Assembly (NCBI RefSeq): GCF_003012745.1
Contig: NZ_PXYK01000025.1
Coordinates: 1 to 64,000 of the forward strand
Reading direction: 5' to 3'
DNA length: 64,000 nt
Source: Kumtagia ephedrae
Lineage (GTDB): Bacteria; Pseudomonadota; Alphaproteobacteria; Rhizobiales; Rhizobiaceae
The notes below the pieces were generated by a model. It was not told the origin of the DNA. It was given only the letters and a program-made list of their open reading frames with translations, and made no database searches. The translations under genes and the position numbers were made by a program. Below, piece after piece: positions 9,136-19,697 of this stretch. Within the stretch, counting starts at the first letter, position 1. Each line of letters begins with the position of its first letter.

Positions 9136-10173
9136 TCACCCCACGATAGGCGGGTTCAGGCGGGCAAAACCTTCCTGCCGCCGATAAGGGAAATGCGGAT
9201 AGGGCGCAGTCACCGCGCTCGCCGCATCGAGCTTTTCGACCTGCTCAGCCGCCAGCGACCAGCCGACCGCGCCGAGATTGTCGCGAAGCTGCTCTTCGTT
9301 GCGGGCGCCGATGATGACGGAGGAGACGGTCGGCCGCCGGGTCAGCCAGTTGATCGCGACCTGCGGCACGCTTCTGCCGGTTTCGGCCGCGACCTCCTGC
9401 AAGGCATCGACCACCCGGTAGAGCAGTTCGTCCTCCACCGGCGGGCCGAAGCTTGCCGTCTCATGCAGGCGGCTGCCCGCAGGAAGCGGCTTGCCGCGGC
9501 TGATCCTGCCGGTCAGGCGTCCCCAGCCGAGCGGGCTCCAGACCAGCGCGCCGAGCCCCTGGTCGGCTCCGAGCGGCATCAGATCCCATTCGTAGTCGCG
9601 GCCGACCAGCGAATAATAGACCTGGTTGGCGACATAGCGCGCCCAGCCGTGTCTTTCGGCGACGGCGAGCGACTTCATGATCTGCCAGCCGGAGAAATTG
9701 GAGACGCCGATGTAGCGGAGCTTGCCGTCAGCCACGAGCCGGTCGAGCGTCGAGACGACCTCCTCGACCGGCGTCGAGGCGTCGAAGGCATGCAGCTGGA
9801 AAATGTCGATGTGGTCGGTGCCCAGCCGTTTCAGCGCCGCCTCCACCGAGCGGATCAGCCGGGAGCGGGAGGAGCCCCGGTCGTTCGGCCCGTCACCGGT
9901 CGGCAGGCTCGCCTTGGTGGAGATCAGCACCGCGTCGCGCCGGCCCTTGATCGCCGCGCCGAGCACTTCCTCCGAACCGCCGTTCGAATAGATGTCGGCC
10001 GTGTCGAACAGGTTGACTCCGGCTTCCAGGCAGATGTCGACGAGGCGGCGGGCCTCTTCCACGTCGGTTGTGCCCCAATGGCTGAACAGCGGGCCGGAGC
10101 CGCCGAACGTGCCGGCTCCGAAGCCGAGGACCGGCACTCTGAGGCCGGACGCACCGAGATTGCGGTATTCCAT
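9136..10173 (-). CDS. Aldo/keto reductase
   Basis: NAD(P)H-dependent oxidoreductase of 345 residues with a TIM-barrel fold. The catalytic tetrad regions are visible: NLFDTADIYSNGGSEEVLG (Asp and Tyr), LISTKASLP (Lys) and IDIFQLHAFD (His). The cofactor end reads PTVSSVIIGARNEEQL. The ATG at 10173 has AGGAGA seven bases upstream. It is 34 bases downstream of an MFS gene on the same strand, forming a likely two-gene operon opposite a LysR regulator. Substrate unknown. Confidence 0.92.
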   Translation of the reverse strand: MEYRNLGASGLRVPVLGFGAGTFGGSGPLFSHWGTTDVEEARRLVDICLEAGVNLFDTADIYSNGGSEEVLGAAIKGRRDAVLISTKASLPTGDGPNDRGSSRSRLIRSVEAALKRLGTDHIDIFQLHAFDASTPVEEVVSTLDRLVADGKLRYIGVSNFSGWQIMKSLAVAERHGWARYVANQVYYSLVGRDYEWDLMPLGADQGLGALVWSPLGWGRLTGRISRGKPLPAGSRLHETASFGPPVEDELLYRVVDALQEVAAETGRSVPQVAINWLTRRPTVSSVIIGARNEEQLRDNLGAVGWSLAAEQVEKLDAASAVTAPYPHFPYRRQEGFARLNPPIVG

Positions 10174-10207
10174 GATCGTGTCTCCTGAAACGGGATTGTC
10201 GTGCAGC

Positions 10208-11401
10208 TCATTCCGCGGGGGCGGGACAGGGCCGGGGGCCGGCAATGCTGGCGCTGCGTCTATCCAGGCGGACGGCGAGGAGCGCCACGCCGAGGGCGGC
10301 GATCGGCACCATGCCGGCGACCAGGGTGATGGCCGGCAGGCCGGGCCCGTGATCGATGACGGCGCCGCCGAGCCAGGCGCCGATGGCGTTGCCGAGATTG
10401 AAGGCGGCGATGTTGAAGCTCGACGCCAGCCCCTGGCCGGCGCCGTCGGCCTTCTCCAGCAGCCACATCTGCAGCGGCGGCACCGTGGCGAAGGCGGCGG
10501 CGCCGAACAGGCCGACGGCGACGACCGCGGCGATGGGCTGGTGGATGGCGGCGGTCATGGCTAGCAGCGTGAGGGACAGCAGGGCCAGGCTGCCGAGCAG
10601 AGTGGGCACCAGCCAGCGGTCGGCCAGCCGGCCGCCGGCGAGGTTGCCGGCGACCAGGCCGGCGCCGAAGACCAGCAGGATGGGCGACACCGCGGCCGCC
10701 GAAAAGCCGGTGACCTCGGTCAGGATCGGCGCGATATAGGTGAAGGCGGCGAACACGCCGACCCAGGAGAGCACCGTGGTGAGCAGGCCGAGCAGCACCG
10801 GGCGGCGGGTCAGCACGGCCAGCGCGCTGCCGCTCTCCTCGGTTTCCCCCGTCGGTTCGTCGCGCGGCACCAGCAGCGCGATGATCGCCAGCGCCGCGAC
10901 GCCGACCAAGGTCACCGCCCAGAAGGTGGCGCGCCAGCCATAGGCCTGGCCGAGCCAGGTGCCGAAGGGCACGCCGAGGATATTGGCGACGGTGAGGCCG
11001 GTGAACATGATGGCGATGGCCGACGCCTTGCGGTTCGGCGCTACGAGGCCGGTGGCGACCACCGAGCCGACGCCGAAGAAGGAGGCGTGGGCGAAGGCGG
11101 TGAGCACGCGCGCCGCCATCAGCGTCCAGTAGTCGGGCGCCAGCGCGCAGGCGAGGTTGCCGAGGGTGAAGACCACAATCAGGCCGAGCAGCAGCGTCTT
11201 CTTCGACCAGCGGCCGGCAAGGGCGCCGAGCAGCGGCGCGCCGACGACGACGCCGAGGGCGTAGCCGGAGATCAGCATGCCCGCCGCCGAGATCGACACG
11301 CCGAGATCGGCGCCGACTTCGAGCAGCAGGCCCATGATGACGAATTCGGTGACGCCGATGCCGAAGGCACCGGCCGTCAGGGCATAGAGGGCGAGGGGCA
11401 T
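10208..11401 (-). CDS. MFS exporter (AraJ/YdhP-like)
   Basis: Inner-membrane transporter of 397 residues with 12 hydrophobic segments. The start MPLALYALTAGAFGIG, then VTEFVIMGLL, is typical of the arabinose-efflux or purine-efflux (PbuE/YdhP) branch of MFS exporters. The motif GAPLLGALAGRWSKK is the MFS loop 2-3 signature. An ATG at 11446 would add 15 residues without family support. It is divergent from a LysR gene with a palindromic operator between them. Confidence 0.88.
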   Translation of the reverse strand: MPLALYALTAGAFGIGVTEFVIMGLLLEVGADLGVSISAAGMLISGYALGVVVGAPLLGALAGRWSKKTLLLGLIVVFTLGNLACALAPDYWTLMAARVLTAFAHASFFGVGSVVATGLVAPNRKASAIAIMFTGLTVANILGVPFGTWLGQAYGWRATFWAVTLVGVAALAIIALLVPRDEPTGETEESGSALAVLTRRPVLLGLLTTVLSWVGVFAAFTYIAPILTEVTGFSAAAVSPILLVFGAGLVAGNLAGGRLADRWLVPTLLGSLALLSLTLLAMTAAIHQPIAAVVAVGLFGAAAFATVPPLQMWLLEKADGAGQGLASSFNIAAFNLGNAIGAWLGGAVIDHGPGLPAITLVAGMVPIAALGVALLAVRLDRRSASIAGPRPCPAPAE

Positions 11402-11481
11402 TGGACATTTCCAGTCAAGAGCTTGGGAGGCCCTGAAGATGGACATGCCCGCTTTGGTGAACTAGCCTGCCGGAAGGAACA

Positions 11482-11503
11482 TGACTTGTGAGATGAAGTC
11501 ATC
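11482..11503 (+). promoter_or_regulatory. Candidate LysR operator abutting its start codon
   Basis: ATGACTT (11482-11488) and AAGTCAT (11497-11503) form a perfect 7-bp inverted repeat with an 8-base spacer. It ends one base before the ATG of the LysR gene. Binding would directly block its own expression and could control the divergent MFS gene. Inferred from symmetry and position. Confidence 0.5.
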
Positions 11504-12415
11504 ATGGGCAGGCTCGACGTCAATCGCTCCGGCGAAATGGAGGTTTTCTCGCGGGTCGTCGAACTCGGCGGCTTCACGGCGGCGGCGCGCGACTTCCGCA
11601 TGACGCCGTCTGCCGTCAGCAAGCTGGTGGCGCGGCTGGAGCGGCGGCTCGGCGTGAGGCTGATCAACCGGTCGACGCGAAAACTGCAGCTCACGCCGGA
11701 AGGCGCTGCCTTCCACGACCGGGCGTTGCGCATCCTCGGCGACATGGACACGGCCGAGCGCGAGGCCGCCGCCGGTACCGCGCCGCGCGGCCGGCTGCGG
11801 GTCAACTGCAACGTGGCCTTCGGGCTGCACTACCTGCTTCCGCTGGTTCCGGCCTTCATCGCCCGGCATCCCGACGTCACCGTCGATATCGTGCTCACCG
11901 ATACCGTCGTCGACCTGCTCGAGGAGCGCGCCGACGTCGCCATGCGGGTCGGGCCCTCGCGCGAATCGCGGCTGCTTGCCCGAAAGCTCGGCGAGACGCG
12001 CAGCATGGTGGTGGCCTCGCCGGCCTATCTGGAACGGCACGGCATGCCGAAGTCGCCCGCCGATCTCGCCGGCCACAACCGCCTCGGCTTCTGTTTCGTC
12101 AGGCTGATCGAGGGATGGCCGTTCGCCGACGGCGGCGGCGGGACAGTCAACGTGCCGCCGCTGGGCAATGCGCTGGTCAGCGACGGCGAGGCGATGCGGC
12201 ATCTGGCGATCGCCGGGCTGGGCATGGCCCGGCTCGGCGTCTTTCACATCCGCCGCGACGTCGAGGCGGGACGCCTGGTGCCGGTGCTGGAGGATTTCAA
12301 TCCGGGCGATACCGACCCGGTGCATGCGATCTTCGTGGGGCAGGGCGGGCACCTGCCGGCGCGCGTGCGCGCCTTCCTCGACTTCCTCGCCGAGACGGTG
12401 CGGCTCGACCGATAG
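11504..12415 (+). CDS. LysR family transcriptional regulator
   Basis: Regulator of 303 residues. The N-terminal winged helix-turn-helix (FSRVVELGGFTAAARDF, then TPSAVSKLVARLERRLG) is followed by a substrate-binding domain of the CrgA/DsdC-like group. It is divergent from the MFS/aldo-keto-reductase pair and probably controls it. The start is immediately after the palindrome at 11482-11503. The effector is unknown. Confidence 0.92.
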   Translation: MGRLDVNRSGEMEVFSRVVELGGFTAAARDFRMTPSAVSKLVARLERRLGVRLINRSTRKLQLTPEGAAFHDRALRILGDMDTAEREAAAGTAPRGRLRVNCNVAFGLHYLLPLVPAFIARHPDVTVDIVLTDTVVDLLEERADVAMRVGPSRESRLLARKLGETRSMVVASPAYLERHGMPKSPADLAGHNRLGFCFVRLIEGWPFADGGGGTVNVPPLGNALVSDGEAMRHLAIAGLGMARLGVFHIRRDVEAGRLVPVLEDFNPGDTDPVHAIFVGQGGHLPARVRAFLDFLAETVRLDR

Positions 12416-12502
12416 GCCGTGTCCTTATCGAATTGCAGCCATGCCCATTGACAGCCGGGCGTCCGATCTGGCTGGCTCGACGCTCGCACGAGGAGCACAT
12501 CA

Positions 12503-13153
12503 ATGGAAATCGTCACGCCGGGCCTTGCCAACATCACGCTGTTCACCGGGGCGGCGCTGATCCTGCTGCTCGTGCCCGGCCCGGCTGTTCTCTACATCGT
12601 GGCCCGCTCGGTGGAGCAGGGGCGGTTCGCCGGCTTCGTCTCCGATCTCGGCATCCACTCGGCGACCCTGGTGCATGTCTTTGCCGCGGCGCTCGGCCTG
12701 TCGGCGCTGCTCGCCTCGTCGGCGGTCGCCTTCAGCGTCGTCAAATATGCCGGCGCCGCTTATCTGATCTGGCTCGGGTTGAAGAAGATATTCGGCCCCG
12801 CCGAACCGCTCGACATCGAGGGCCAGATGAAGCGCTACGGCCATTGGCGGCTGTTCCGCGACGGCTTCGTGGTCAACCTGCTCAATCCGAAGACCGCGCT
12901 TTTCTTCCTCGCCTTCCTGCCGCAGTTCGTCGACGTCAGCCGCGGCCACCTGGCGATGCAGATCACCATCCTCGGCCTGATCTTCACCGGGCTCGGCTTC
13001 CTCACCGACGGTTGCTACGCGCTCGCCGCCGGCACGGCGGGCGGCTGGCTGAAGCGCAGCCGCGGCTATCTCAAATTCGAACGTTACGTCAGCGGCGTGC
13101 TGTTCATCGGCCTCGGCGTGAGCGCGGCGCTGGCGGGCAACGGCAAGAAATAG
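12503..13153 (+). CDS. LysE/RhtB family exporter
   Basis: Inner-membrane protein of 216 residues with about six transmembrane segments. LVPGPAVLYIVARSVEQGR is the LysE/RhtB signature region, and FVVNLLNPKTALFFLAFLPQF is the second conserved segment. Relatives export amino acids such as homoserine or threonine; the substrate here is not known. An AGGAGCACATCA stretch precedes the ATG. Single gene. Confidence 0.9.
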   Translation: MEIVTPGLANITLFTGAALILLLVPGPAVLYIVARSVEQGRFAGFVSDLGIHSATLVHVFAAALGLSALLASSAVAFSVVKYAGAAYLIWLGLKKIFGPAEPLDIEGQMKRYGHWRLFRDGFVVNLLNPKTALFFLAFLPQFVDVSRGHLAMQITILGLIFTGLGFLTDGCYALAAGTAGGWLKRSRGYLKFERYVSGVLFIGLGVSAALAGNGKK

Positions 13154-13188
13154 ACGGCCTCAGCACCCGCGAGGCGGCGGAAAAATCG

Positions 13189-13220
13189 TCGAGAACCCCG
13201 CTCAATGCCGGGGTTCTCGA
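13189..13220. terminator. Hairpin downstream of the LysE gene
   Basis: TCGAGAACCCCG (13189-13200) and CGGGGTTCTCGA (13209-13220) form a perfect 12-bp stem with an 8-base loop. There is no T-run on the + strand, but the opposite strand has TTTTT three bases beyond the stem. It may act as a terminator or 3'-end stabiliser for the LysE transcript. Confidence 0.5.
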
Positions 13221-13380
13221 GACGAAACCATCGACTTTTCGCGGAAATCGGCGCGATTGTGAGCGCTTCCCGCAAATCGTGATCGACTTTTGCGGGCGTC
13301 GGTGCCGCATTTAGCAGTTTGTTTTTTCTTTTTTCTTATGCCAGCAATTACGACGCGCAACTGTCCCGGGGATACAGGGA

Positions 13381-15504
13381 ATGCTTCGTGTTGTGAGCTG
13401 CCTGGCCTATGAGCACGACCTGTCCTTCGTCCTGGTCGCCGCCGTCATCTGCATAGCCGGCTCCGTCATGACGATGCGCCTGTTCGACCGGGCCAAGCGT
13501 CTCTCCTCGGCAAATCGTGCGATCTGGGTCGTGCTGTCGGGCGTGGCCGGCGGCGCCGCCATCTGGACCACCCACTTCGTCGCCATGCTTGGCTTCCGCC
13601 CGCCGGCCGAATTCGCCTACGAGCCGGTACTGACGCTGGTCTCGTTCGGCTTCGCCGTGGTGTTCGTGGCGGCCGGCCTGCATGTGGCGACCCTTTCCGC
13701 GAAGGGATGGCAGATCGAGGCGGGCGGCGCACTGCTCGGCCTGGGCATCTCGGTCATGCATTTCACCGGCATGAACGGCCTCGACGTCGCCGGCCGGATC
13801 GAATGGGACTGGACGCTGGTTGCCGCCGCGGTGGTGCTCGGCGTCGTCTTCGGGGCGCTCGCCACCAACCGCGCGGGCAGGGCCGCCGGCGCGCCCGGCA
13901 AGCTGCTCGGCGCTGGTGCCCTGGTGCTGGCGATCTGCTCGATGCACTTCACCGCGATGGGTGCCGCCATCTTCGTTCCCGATGCATCGGAAGGGATGGC
14001 GACGGGGGTCTTCTCGCGCGAACTGATGGCCCTGTCGGTGCTCGCCGTCATGTCGATCGTCACCGGGCTGGCGCTCTACGTGCTCGACGCGCGCTCGCAG
14101 CGCGAGATGCTGGACAGCTTCCGCCATGCGGCGCTGCACGATCCGCTTACCGGCATGCCGAACCGCGCCTACCTGTCGTCGCGCCTGCCGGCGATGCTGG
14201 AGGCCGGCACCAGGTCGGGCCGCAAGGTCGCCATCATCGTCCTCGATCTCGACCGCTTCAAGGACGTCAACGACGTCCACGGCCATACGGCGGGCGACGC
14301 GCTGCTGCAATCCCTGACCACGCGGCTCAAGGAAGTCACCCTGCCGGGCGAGTTCGTCGCCAGGGTAGGGGGCGACGAATTCATCGCGGTCAAGCAGGAC
14401 ATCGCCGGCGAGAACGACGTGCTCGGCTTCGCCCAGAGGCTGGTCGCCTGCATTTCGCGGCCCGTCGCCTATCGCGACCGCACCTTGTCGGTGGGCGTCA
14501 GCCTCGGCATCAGCCTCTATCCGACCGATGCCGATACGGCGGACGAGCTGATCGGCGTCGCCGATCTCGCCATGTATCGCGCCAAGAAGCAGGTCGGCCA
14601 CAAGATCTGCTTCTACGACCAGTCCATGGACGAAGGCAGGCGCACCAGGAGCGTGCTGGCGATGGATCTCTGTGGCGCGGTCGGCCGCAACGAACTGCTG
14701 CTCCACTACCAGCCGCAGATCGACGTCAGGAGCGGCGAGATCACCGGCTTCGAGGCTTTGCTGCGCTGGCAGCACCCGCAGCGCGGGCTGGTCGGGCCGT
14801 CGGAGTTCATCCCCATCGCCGAGGAGACCGGCCTGATCCTGCCGATCGGCGAGTGGGTACTGCGCACCGCCTGCGCCGAAGCCGCGTGCTGGCGCAAGCC
14901 CTACAAGCTGGCGATCAACATCTCGTCGGCGCAGTTGACCCAGTCCGGTCTGCCTGGCCTCGTCCACGAAATCCTGCTTGAGACCGGGCTTGCGCCGTCG
15001 CGGCTGGAGCTGGAGATCACCGAGGCGACGATCATCGACGACGTCAACGGAACCTTGCGCGTGGTGCGCCAGCTCAAGGCGTTGGGCGTCACCATCGCCA
15101 TGGACGACTACGGGACCGGCTATTCGTCGCTGTCGACGCTGCAGATCTTCCCCTTCGACCGGATCAAGATCGACCGCTCCTTCGTCGAGCGGGTGACGAC
15201 CAACAGGGCATCGGCGGCGATCGTCAAGGCGACGATCCTGCTGGCCGACAATCTGGAAATACCGGTGCTGGCGGAGGGCGTCGAGACCGAGGAGAATCTC
15301 GGCTTCCTGCGGGACGCGGGCTGCGCCGAGGCGCAAGGCTTCCTGTTCGGCCGGCCGCTGCCGGTGTCGGACATCGCCGCCCTGGCCGGGCGGGCGCGAA
15401 AGACAACCATCCAGCCGCTGCCGCAGCGCCCTGCCGAAGGCAGCTCAGCGGCGACCTCGCTCGGCGTCGAAAACCTTGCCAAGGTCGCGGCCGCGCCGCG
15501 ATAG
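13381..15504 (+). CDS. MHYT-GGDEF-EAL cyclic-di-GMP protein
   Basis: Membrane-anchored c-di-GMP enzyme of 707 residues. About seven hydrophobic segments in the first 235 residues carry three MHYT-type motifs (THFVAML, MHFTGM, MHFTAM), thought to bind a metal and sense O2, CO or NO. A GGDEF domain follows with an intact GGDEF at 330-334. The EAL domain begins with E458-A-L, and DDYGTGYSS and EGVET are also intact. No RxxD inhibitory site precedes GGDEF. It could make or degrade c-di-GMP; many such proteins are net phosphodiesterases. Confidence 0.93.
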   Translation: MLRVVSCLAYEHDLSFVLVAAVICIAGSVMTMRLFDRAKRLSSANRAIWVVLSGVAGGAAIWTTHFVAMLGFRPPAEFAYEPVLTLVSFGFAVVFVAAGLHVATLSAKGWQIEAGGALLGLGISVMHFTGMNGLDVAGRIEWDWTLVAAAVVLGVVFGALATNRAGRAAGAPGKLLGAGALVLAICSMHFTAMGAAIFVPDASEGMATGVFSRELMALSVLAVMSIVTGLALYVLDARSQREMLDSFRHAALHDPLTGMPNRAYLSSRLPAMLEAGTRSGRKVAIIVLDLDRFKDVNDVHGHTAGDALLQSLTTRLKEVTLPGEFVARVGGDEFIAVKQDIAGENDVLGFAQRLVACISRPVAYRDRTLSVGVSLGISLYPTDADTADELIGVADLAMYRAKKQVGHKICFYDQSMDEGRRTRSVLAMDLCGAVGRNELLLHYQPQIDVRSGEITGFEALLRWQHPQRGLVGPSEFIPIAEETGLILPIGEWVLRTACAEAACWRKPYKLAINISSAQLTQSGLPGLVHEILLETGLAPSRLELEITEATIIDDVNGTLRVVRQLKALGVTIAMDDYGTGYSSLSTLQIFPFDRIKIDRSFVERVTTNRASAAIVKATILLADNLEIPVLAEGVETEENLGFLRDAGCAEAQGFLFGRPLPVSDIAALAGRARKTTIQPLPQRPAEGSSAATSLGVENLAKVAAAPR

Positions 15505-15572
15505 GCTCCATCCGCCTCGTCTATTGCCGCGATAGCACTTGCATTTGCCGGTCGGCCGGCGCATAAGGCCGA

Positions 15573-15587
15573 ACCGTAACGTACGGT
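15573..15587 (+). promoter_or_regulatory. Candidate TetR operator
   Basis: The 15-base palindrome ACCGTA-ACG-TACGGT sits 36 bases before the GTG start of the following TetR gene. Its length and symmetry fit a TetR operator, so autoregulation is likely. The half-site resembles that of the operator at 2884-2914. Confidence 0.45.
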
Positions 15588-15623
15588 ACGGTCCGCGAGC
15601 GGGCCGGGCAAGCGGGAAGATCG

Positions 15624-17334
<1,711 letters not shown>

Positions 17335-17350
17335 GGCGATCCGCTTCGAC

Positions 17351-17377
17351 CTGAGCGGCGCCGTAGGCGCTGCTCAG
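17351..17377. terminator. Hairpin between ilvC and a convergent orphan gene
   Basis: CTGAGCGGCGCC (17351-17362) and GGCGCTGCTCAG (17366-17377) form a 12-bp stem with one G-T type mismatch and a 3-base loop. It covers the stop codon of the convergent gene. No T-run follows on either strand, so it is a hairpin end rather than a classic terminator. Confidence 0.45.
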
Positions 17378-17967
17378 GCGTTCAAATGTCCGACATATAT
17401 TCCATTGTCCGATAGTGTGTCCTCAGCCTTATCAAGATAGTCTACAACAGATTTTATAAGGTTAATTCCACGGAAGAATTTTATATCGCCTCGATCAGAT
17501 TCGATTAGAAAAACTGATTCTACGTGTTTTCTTTGGTGTATAAGTCTGAAAAGTACTTCAATATCTTTTTCTGCATGCCCAAAGCGTTGCTTAAAAGTTA
17601 TGTCGTCGTTTATAATAATCATATTTTTTGCATGAACTATGTTTCCTATTATCTCCCAAAGATTATATCTGTAATCAGAATCCTCGAAATAAAGTCCCGT
17701 CTCGTCACGTTTAGCTATGAAGGATCTTAGCTCTTCTGCTTTTAGCTTTTTCTGAGTTTTGGTTAGTTCAGCTAGGCGCCTAAGAGATATGCAAAGCAAT
17801 ATTGTGTCGCGGATCGCTAGCTCAGTGGCTCTCGTCTCATAGTATCCATGACCAATCACTTCCGAATACCTGGCGGTACAAAACGCCGCTAGGCGCGCAG
17901 TTGCTTCAGTGCTGTCGTAGAACGCCTGCTTGCAAAGTTCTGCATCCAGATTGTTCGCCGTTGCCAA
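17374..17967 (-). CDS. AT-rich orphan protein of unknown function
   Basis: A 197-residue soluble protein I do not recognise. Base composition is far lower in GC than both neighbours, with codons such as ATA and TTA, suggesting recent acquisition. The N-terminal half is helical (ATARLAAFCTARYSEV, then AIRDTILLCISLRRLAELT). The C-terminal half has alternating hydrophobic stretches (NMIIINDDITF, VESVFLIESDRGDIKFF). No signal peptide or membrane segment is seen. It lies alone between ilvC and a protease gene, bounded by hairpins on both sides. Confidence 0.65.
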   Translation of the reverse strand: MATANNLDAELCKQAFYDSTEATARLAAFCTARYSEVIGHGYYETRATELAIRDTILLCISLRRLAELTKTQKKLKAEELRSFIAKRDETGLYFEDSDYRYNLWEIIGNIVHAKNMIIINDDITFKQRFGHAEKDIEVLFRLIHQRKHVESVFLIESDRGDIKFFRGINLIKSVVDYLDKAEDTLSDNGIYVGHLNA

Positions 17968-18171
17968 AGCGTGCCCCCGAACGAAGTTGAACGCTTCCTA
18001 TATGTGCTTGGTGTTGGGGCGAGCACGCAAGGGGATTGAAGCTACTATCGCGGCAGATCCACGATCCCTCCTCGCGCGTCCTCGGGCTTCGCCCTGCGGG
18101 CGAGCGTGGTGATCGCCAAAAAAACAGACCGGTGGACGAGCAAATAACCGAACCTGTCAGGACAAGATGTA
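17968..18171. other. Intergenic stretch upstream of orphan gene
   Basis: About 200 bases before the terminator at 18172. The left part is upstream of the AT-rich orphan gene and must hold its promoter, but no confident -35/-10 pair is seen. The right part is GC-rich again (GGGCTTCGCCCTGCGGGCGAGC) and may be the decayed end of a former gene. Nothing else is supported. Confidence 0.3.
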
Positions 18172-18209
18172 AACAAGGGCCGCCGACCGCTCCGCGGCCC
18201 TTGTTTTTT
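18172..18209 (+). terminator. Rho-independent terminator
   Basis: AACAAGGGCCGC (18172-18183) pairs perfectly with GCGGCCCTTGTT (18194-18205) around a 10-base loop, and a T-run extends to 18209. This is the strongest intrinsic terminator in the window. No + strand gene is evident just upstream, so it may end an unannotated transcript or be a remnant of a displaced gene. Confidence 0.75.
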
Positions 18210-18252
18210 GCTAGACTGCGATTCGCAGGGCAGGGCGCGTTCGGAGGGTTTG

Positions 18253-19317
18253 ATGCAAATCGAATCGGCGCTCGAGCTGCAGGCGCGAATCTTTTCCCAG
18301 ATATTCAACTTCATCGAGCTGCCCGCGGCGGCAGGCATGGGCGCGTTTTTGCCGCCCGGCCTTTTCCTCGACCCGATGCTGCTGGAGACCAAGTCGGCGC
18401 GGCCGCGCCGGCCCCCGCGCCGACGCGCCAACGACATCGCGCTCGGCGTGACCGAAGGGACGGGCGCCGGCGATGCCAGGCTGGCGGTGCTGGTGCAGAG
18501 CCGCGGCAAGATGCAGAGCGCGGTGGTCGAGGACATCGTCGGCCTGGCCAGGGGCGAGGCCGAGGTTCTCTACATCGGCCGGCAGCGGCCGCTGTGGACC
18601 ACCGCGCGCAACGACCCGATCCGGCTGGGCTGCAGCATCTCGCCGGTCACGGTGCCCTATGCCGGCACGCTCGGCTGCTTCTGCCGGGACAATCTGAGCG
18701 GCAGGATGACGATCCTGTCCAACAACCATGTGCTGGCCGACGTCAATGCGGTGCCGGTCGGCACGGCGGTGATGCAGCCGGGCGCGCGCGACGAGGGCAA
18801 TGCCGAAAAGGACGTCATCGCCGAGCTCATCCGCTTCGTGCCGATCCAGTTCGGCGGTTTCCCCAACCGTGTCGACGCGGCGGTCGCCGCGCTCACCGAG
18901 CATGGCCGGGCCGAGGACCGCGAAACCCTCTACGACAGCGAGGAGGTTCCCGAGCCGGCGATCACCTTGCAGCCCGGCGAACTGGCCGAAGCCCTGCCGG
19001 GCATGAGCGTGTTCAAGACCGGCCGGACGACACGTCAAACGCGCGGAAAAGTGCGCGCCGTCAACGTCAACAACTACCTCGTCGACGTCGGGGTGGGGCT
19101 GGCGCGCTTCGACGGCCAGATCGTCATCGAGACAGACATGGCGCCGCAGCCGTTCAGCCGGCCGGGCGACAGCGGCTCGCTGATCGTCGACGAGAACGGC
19201 CGTCCCCTCGGCCTGCTGTTTGCCGGCTCCGCCTCGGGCGGCGCCGGAAACGTTGGATTCACGGGGGCAAACCCTATATTGTCGGTGACGGAGCAATTGG
19301 GCGTGACGCTCGTCTAG
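18253..19317 (+). CDS. Trypsin-like serine protease
   Basis: Protein of 354 residues with a chymotrypsin-fold protease domain. The likely triad is H159 in LSNNHVLAD, D208 in NRVDAAVAAL and S307 in RPGDSGSLIVDENG. No signal peptide is visible, so it may be cytoplasmic. Before the protease domain a segment reading IALGVTEGTG, then ARLAVLVQSRGK, resembles the propeptide-like domain of related bacterial and plant (NAL1-like) proteases. The ATG at 18253 has GGAGGG upstream. A small gene encoding a similar domain follows 38 bases downstream. Confidence 0.82.
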   Translation: MQIESALELQARIFSQIFNFIELPAAAGMGAFLPPGLFLDPMLLETKSARPRRPPRRRANDIALGVTEGTGAGDARLAVLVQSRGKMQSAVVEDIVGLARGEAEVLYIGRQRPLWTTARNDPIRLGCSISPVTVPYAGTLGCFCRDNLSGRMTILSNNHVLADVNAVPVGTAVMQPGARDEGNAEKDVIAELIRFVPIQFGGFPNRVDAAVAALTEHGRAEDRETLYDSEEVPEPAITLQPGELAEALPGMSVFKTGRTTRQTRGKVRAVNVNNYLVDVGVGLARFDGQIVIETDMAPQPFSRPGDSGSLIVDENGRPLGLLFAGSASGGAGNVGFTGANPILSVTEQLGVTLV

Positions 19318-19355
19318 GGCAAGGCGGGCCGTCACGAAAGCTGTGTGGGGCCGGC

Positions 19356-19580
19356 ATGAAACACTCGATGGACGAGGCCAGGGAAATCCAAAAAGCCTTC
19401 GAGGAGCGTTTTGGCGACAGGGAAGGGCTGCTCGGGATAGGCATCTGTCTCAATCCGGGCAAGGACGATCTGGCGCTGAACATCTCCGTATCCCGCGAAG
19501 GGCAGGCTTCGGGGCTGCCGGCGACCTTCGACGGGCTCGACGTCGTCGTCGACGTGGTCGGATCCATCCGCGCCTTCTGA
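19356..19580 (+). CDS. Small protein resembling the protease N-terminal domain
   Basis: A 74-residue protein. The core reads GLLGIGICLNPGKDDLALNI, then GLPATFDGLDVVVDVVGSI. This pattern (GxGI, short beta strand, Pro, DGxxVVV, VG) is like the small domain that precedes trypsin-like peptidase domains in NAL1-type proteins, but here it stands alone. It lies directly after the protease gene and is probably co-transcribed. It could act as an inhibitor, chaperone or substrate adaptor for the protease. That role is an inference. Confidence 0.6.
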   Translation: MKHSMDEAREIQKAFEERFGDREGLLGIGICLNPGKDDLALNISVSREGQASGLPATFDGLDVVVDVVGSIRAF

Positions 19581-19697
19581 AGTCGTTGCCGGAAGTATCG
19601 CTGCGGACACGCTTTTGTGTCCGCCTGTCCCATCGCGGCACACTTGCGCTTGGTCCGCTTCTTGCAGCACTTCTCGCATGAGCGAGGAGGTCCGCAC

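Noticed and set aside
8900-9139. A 79-codon frame on the minus strand between kup and the aldo/keto reductase
   Set aside because: It runs across the palindromic element and reads like the spurious proteins often predicted from such repeats.
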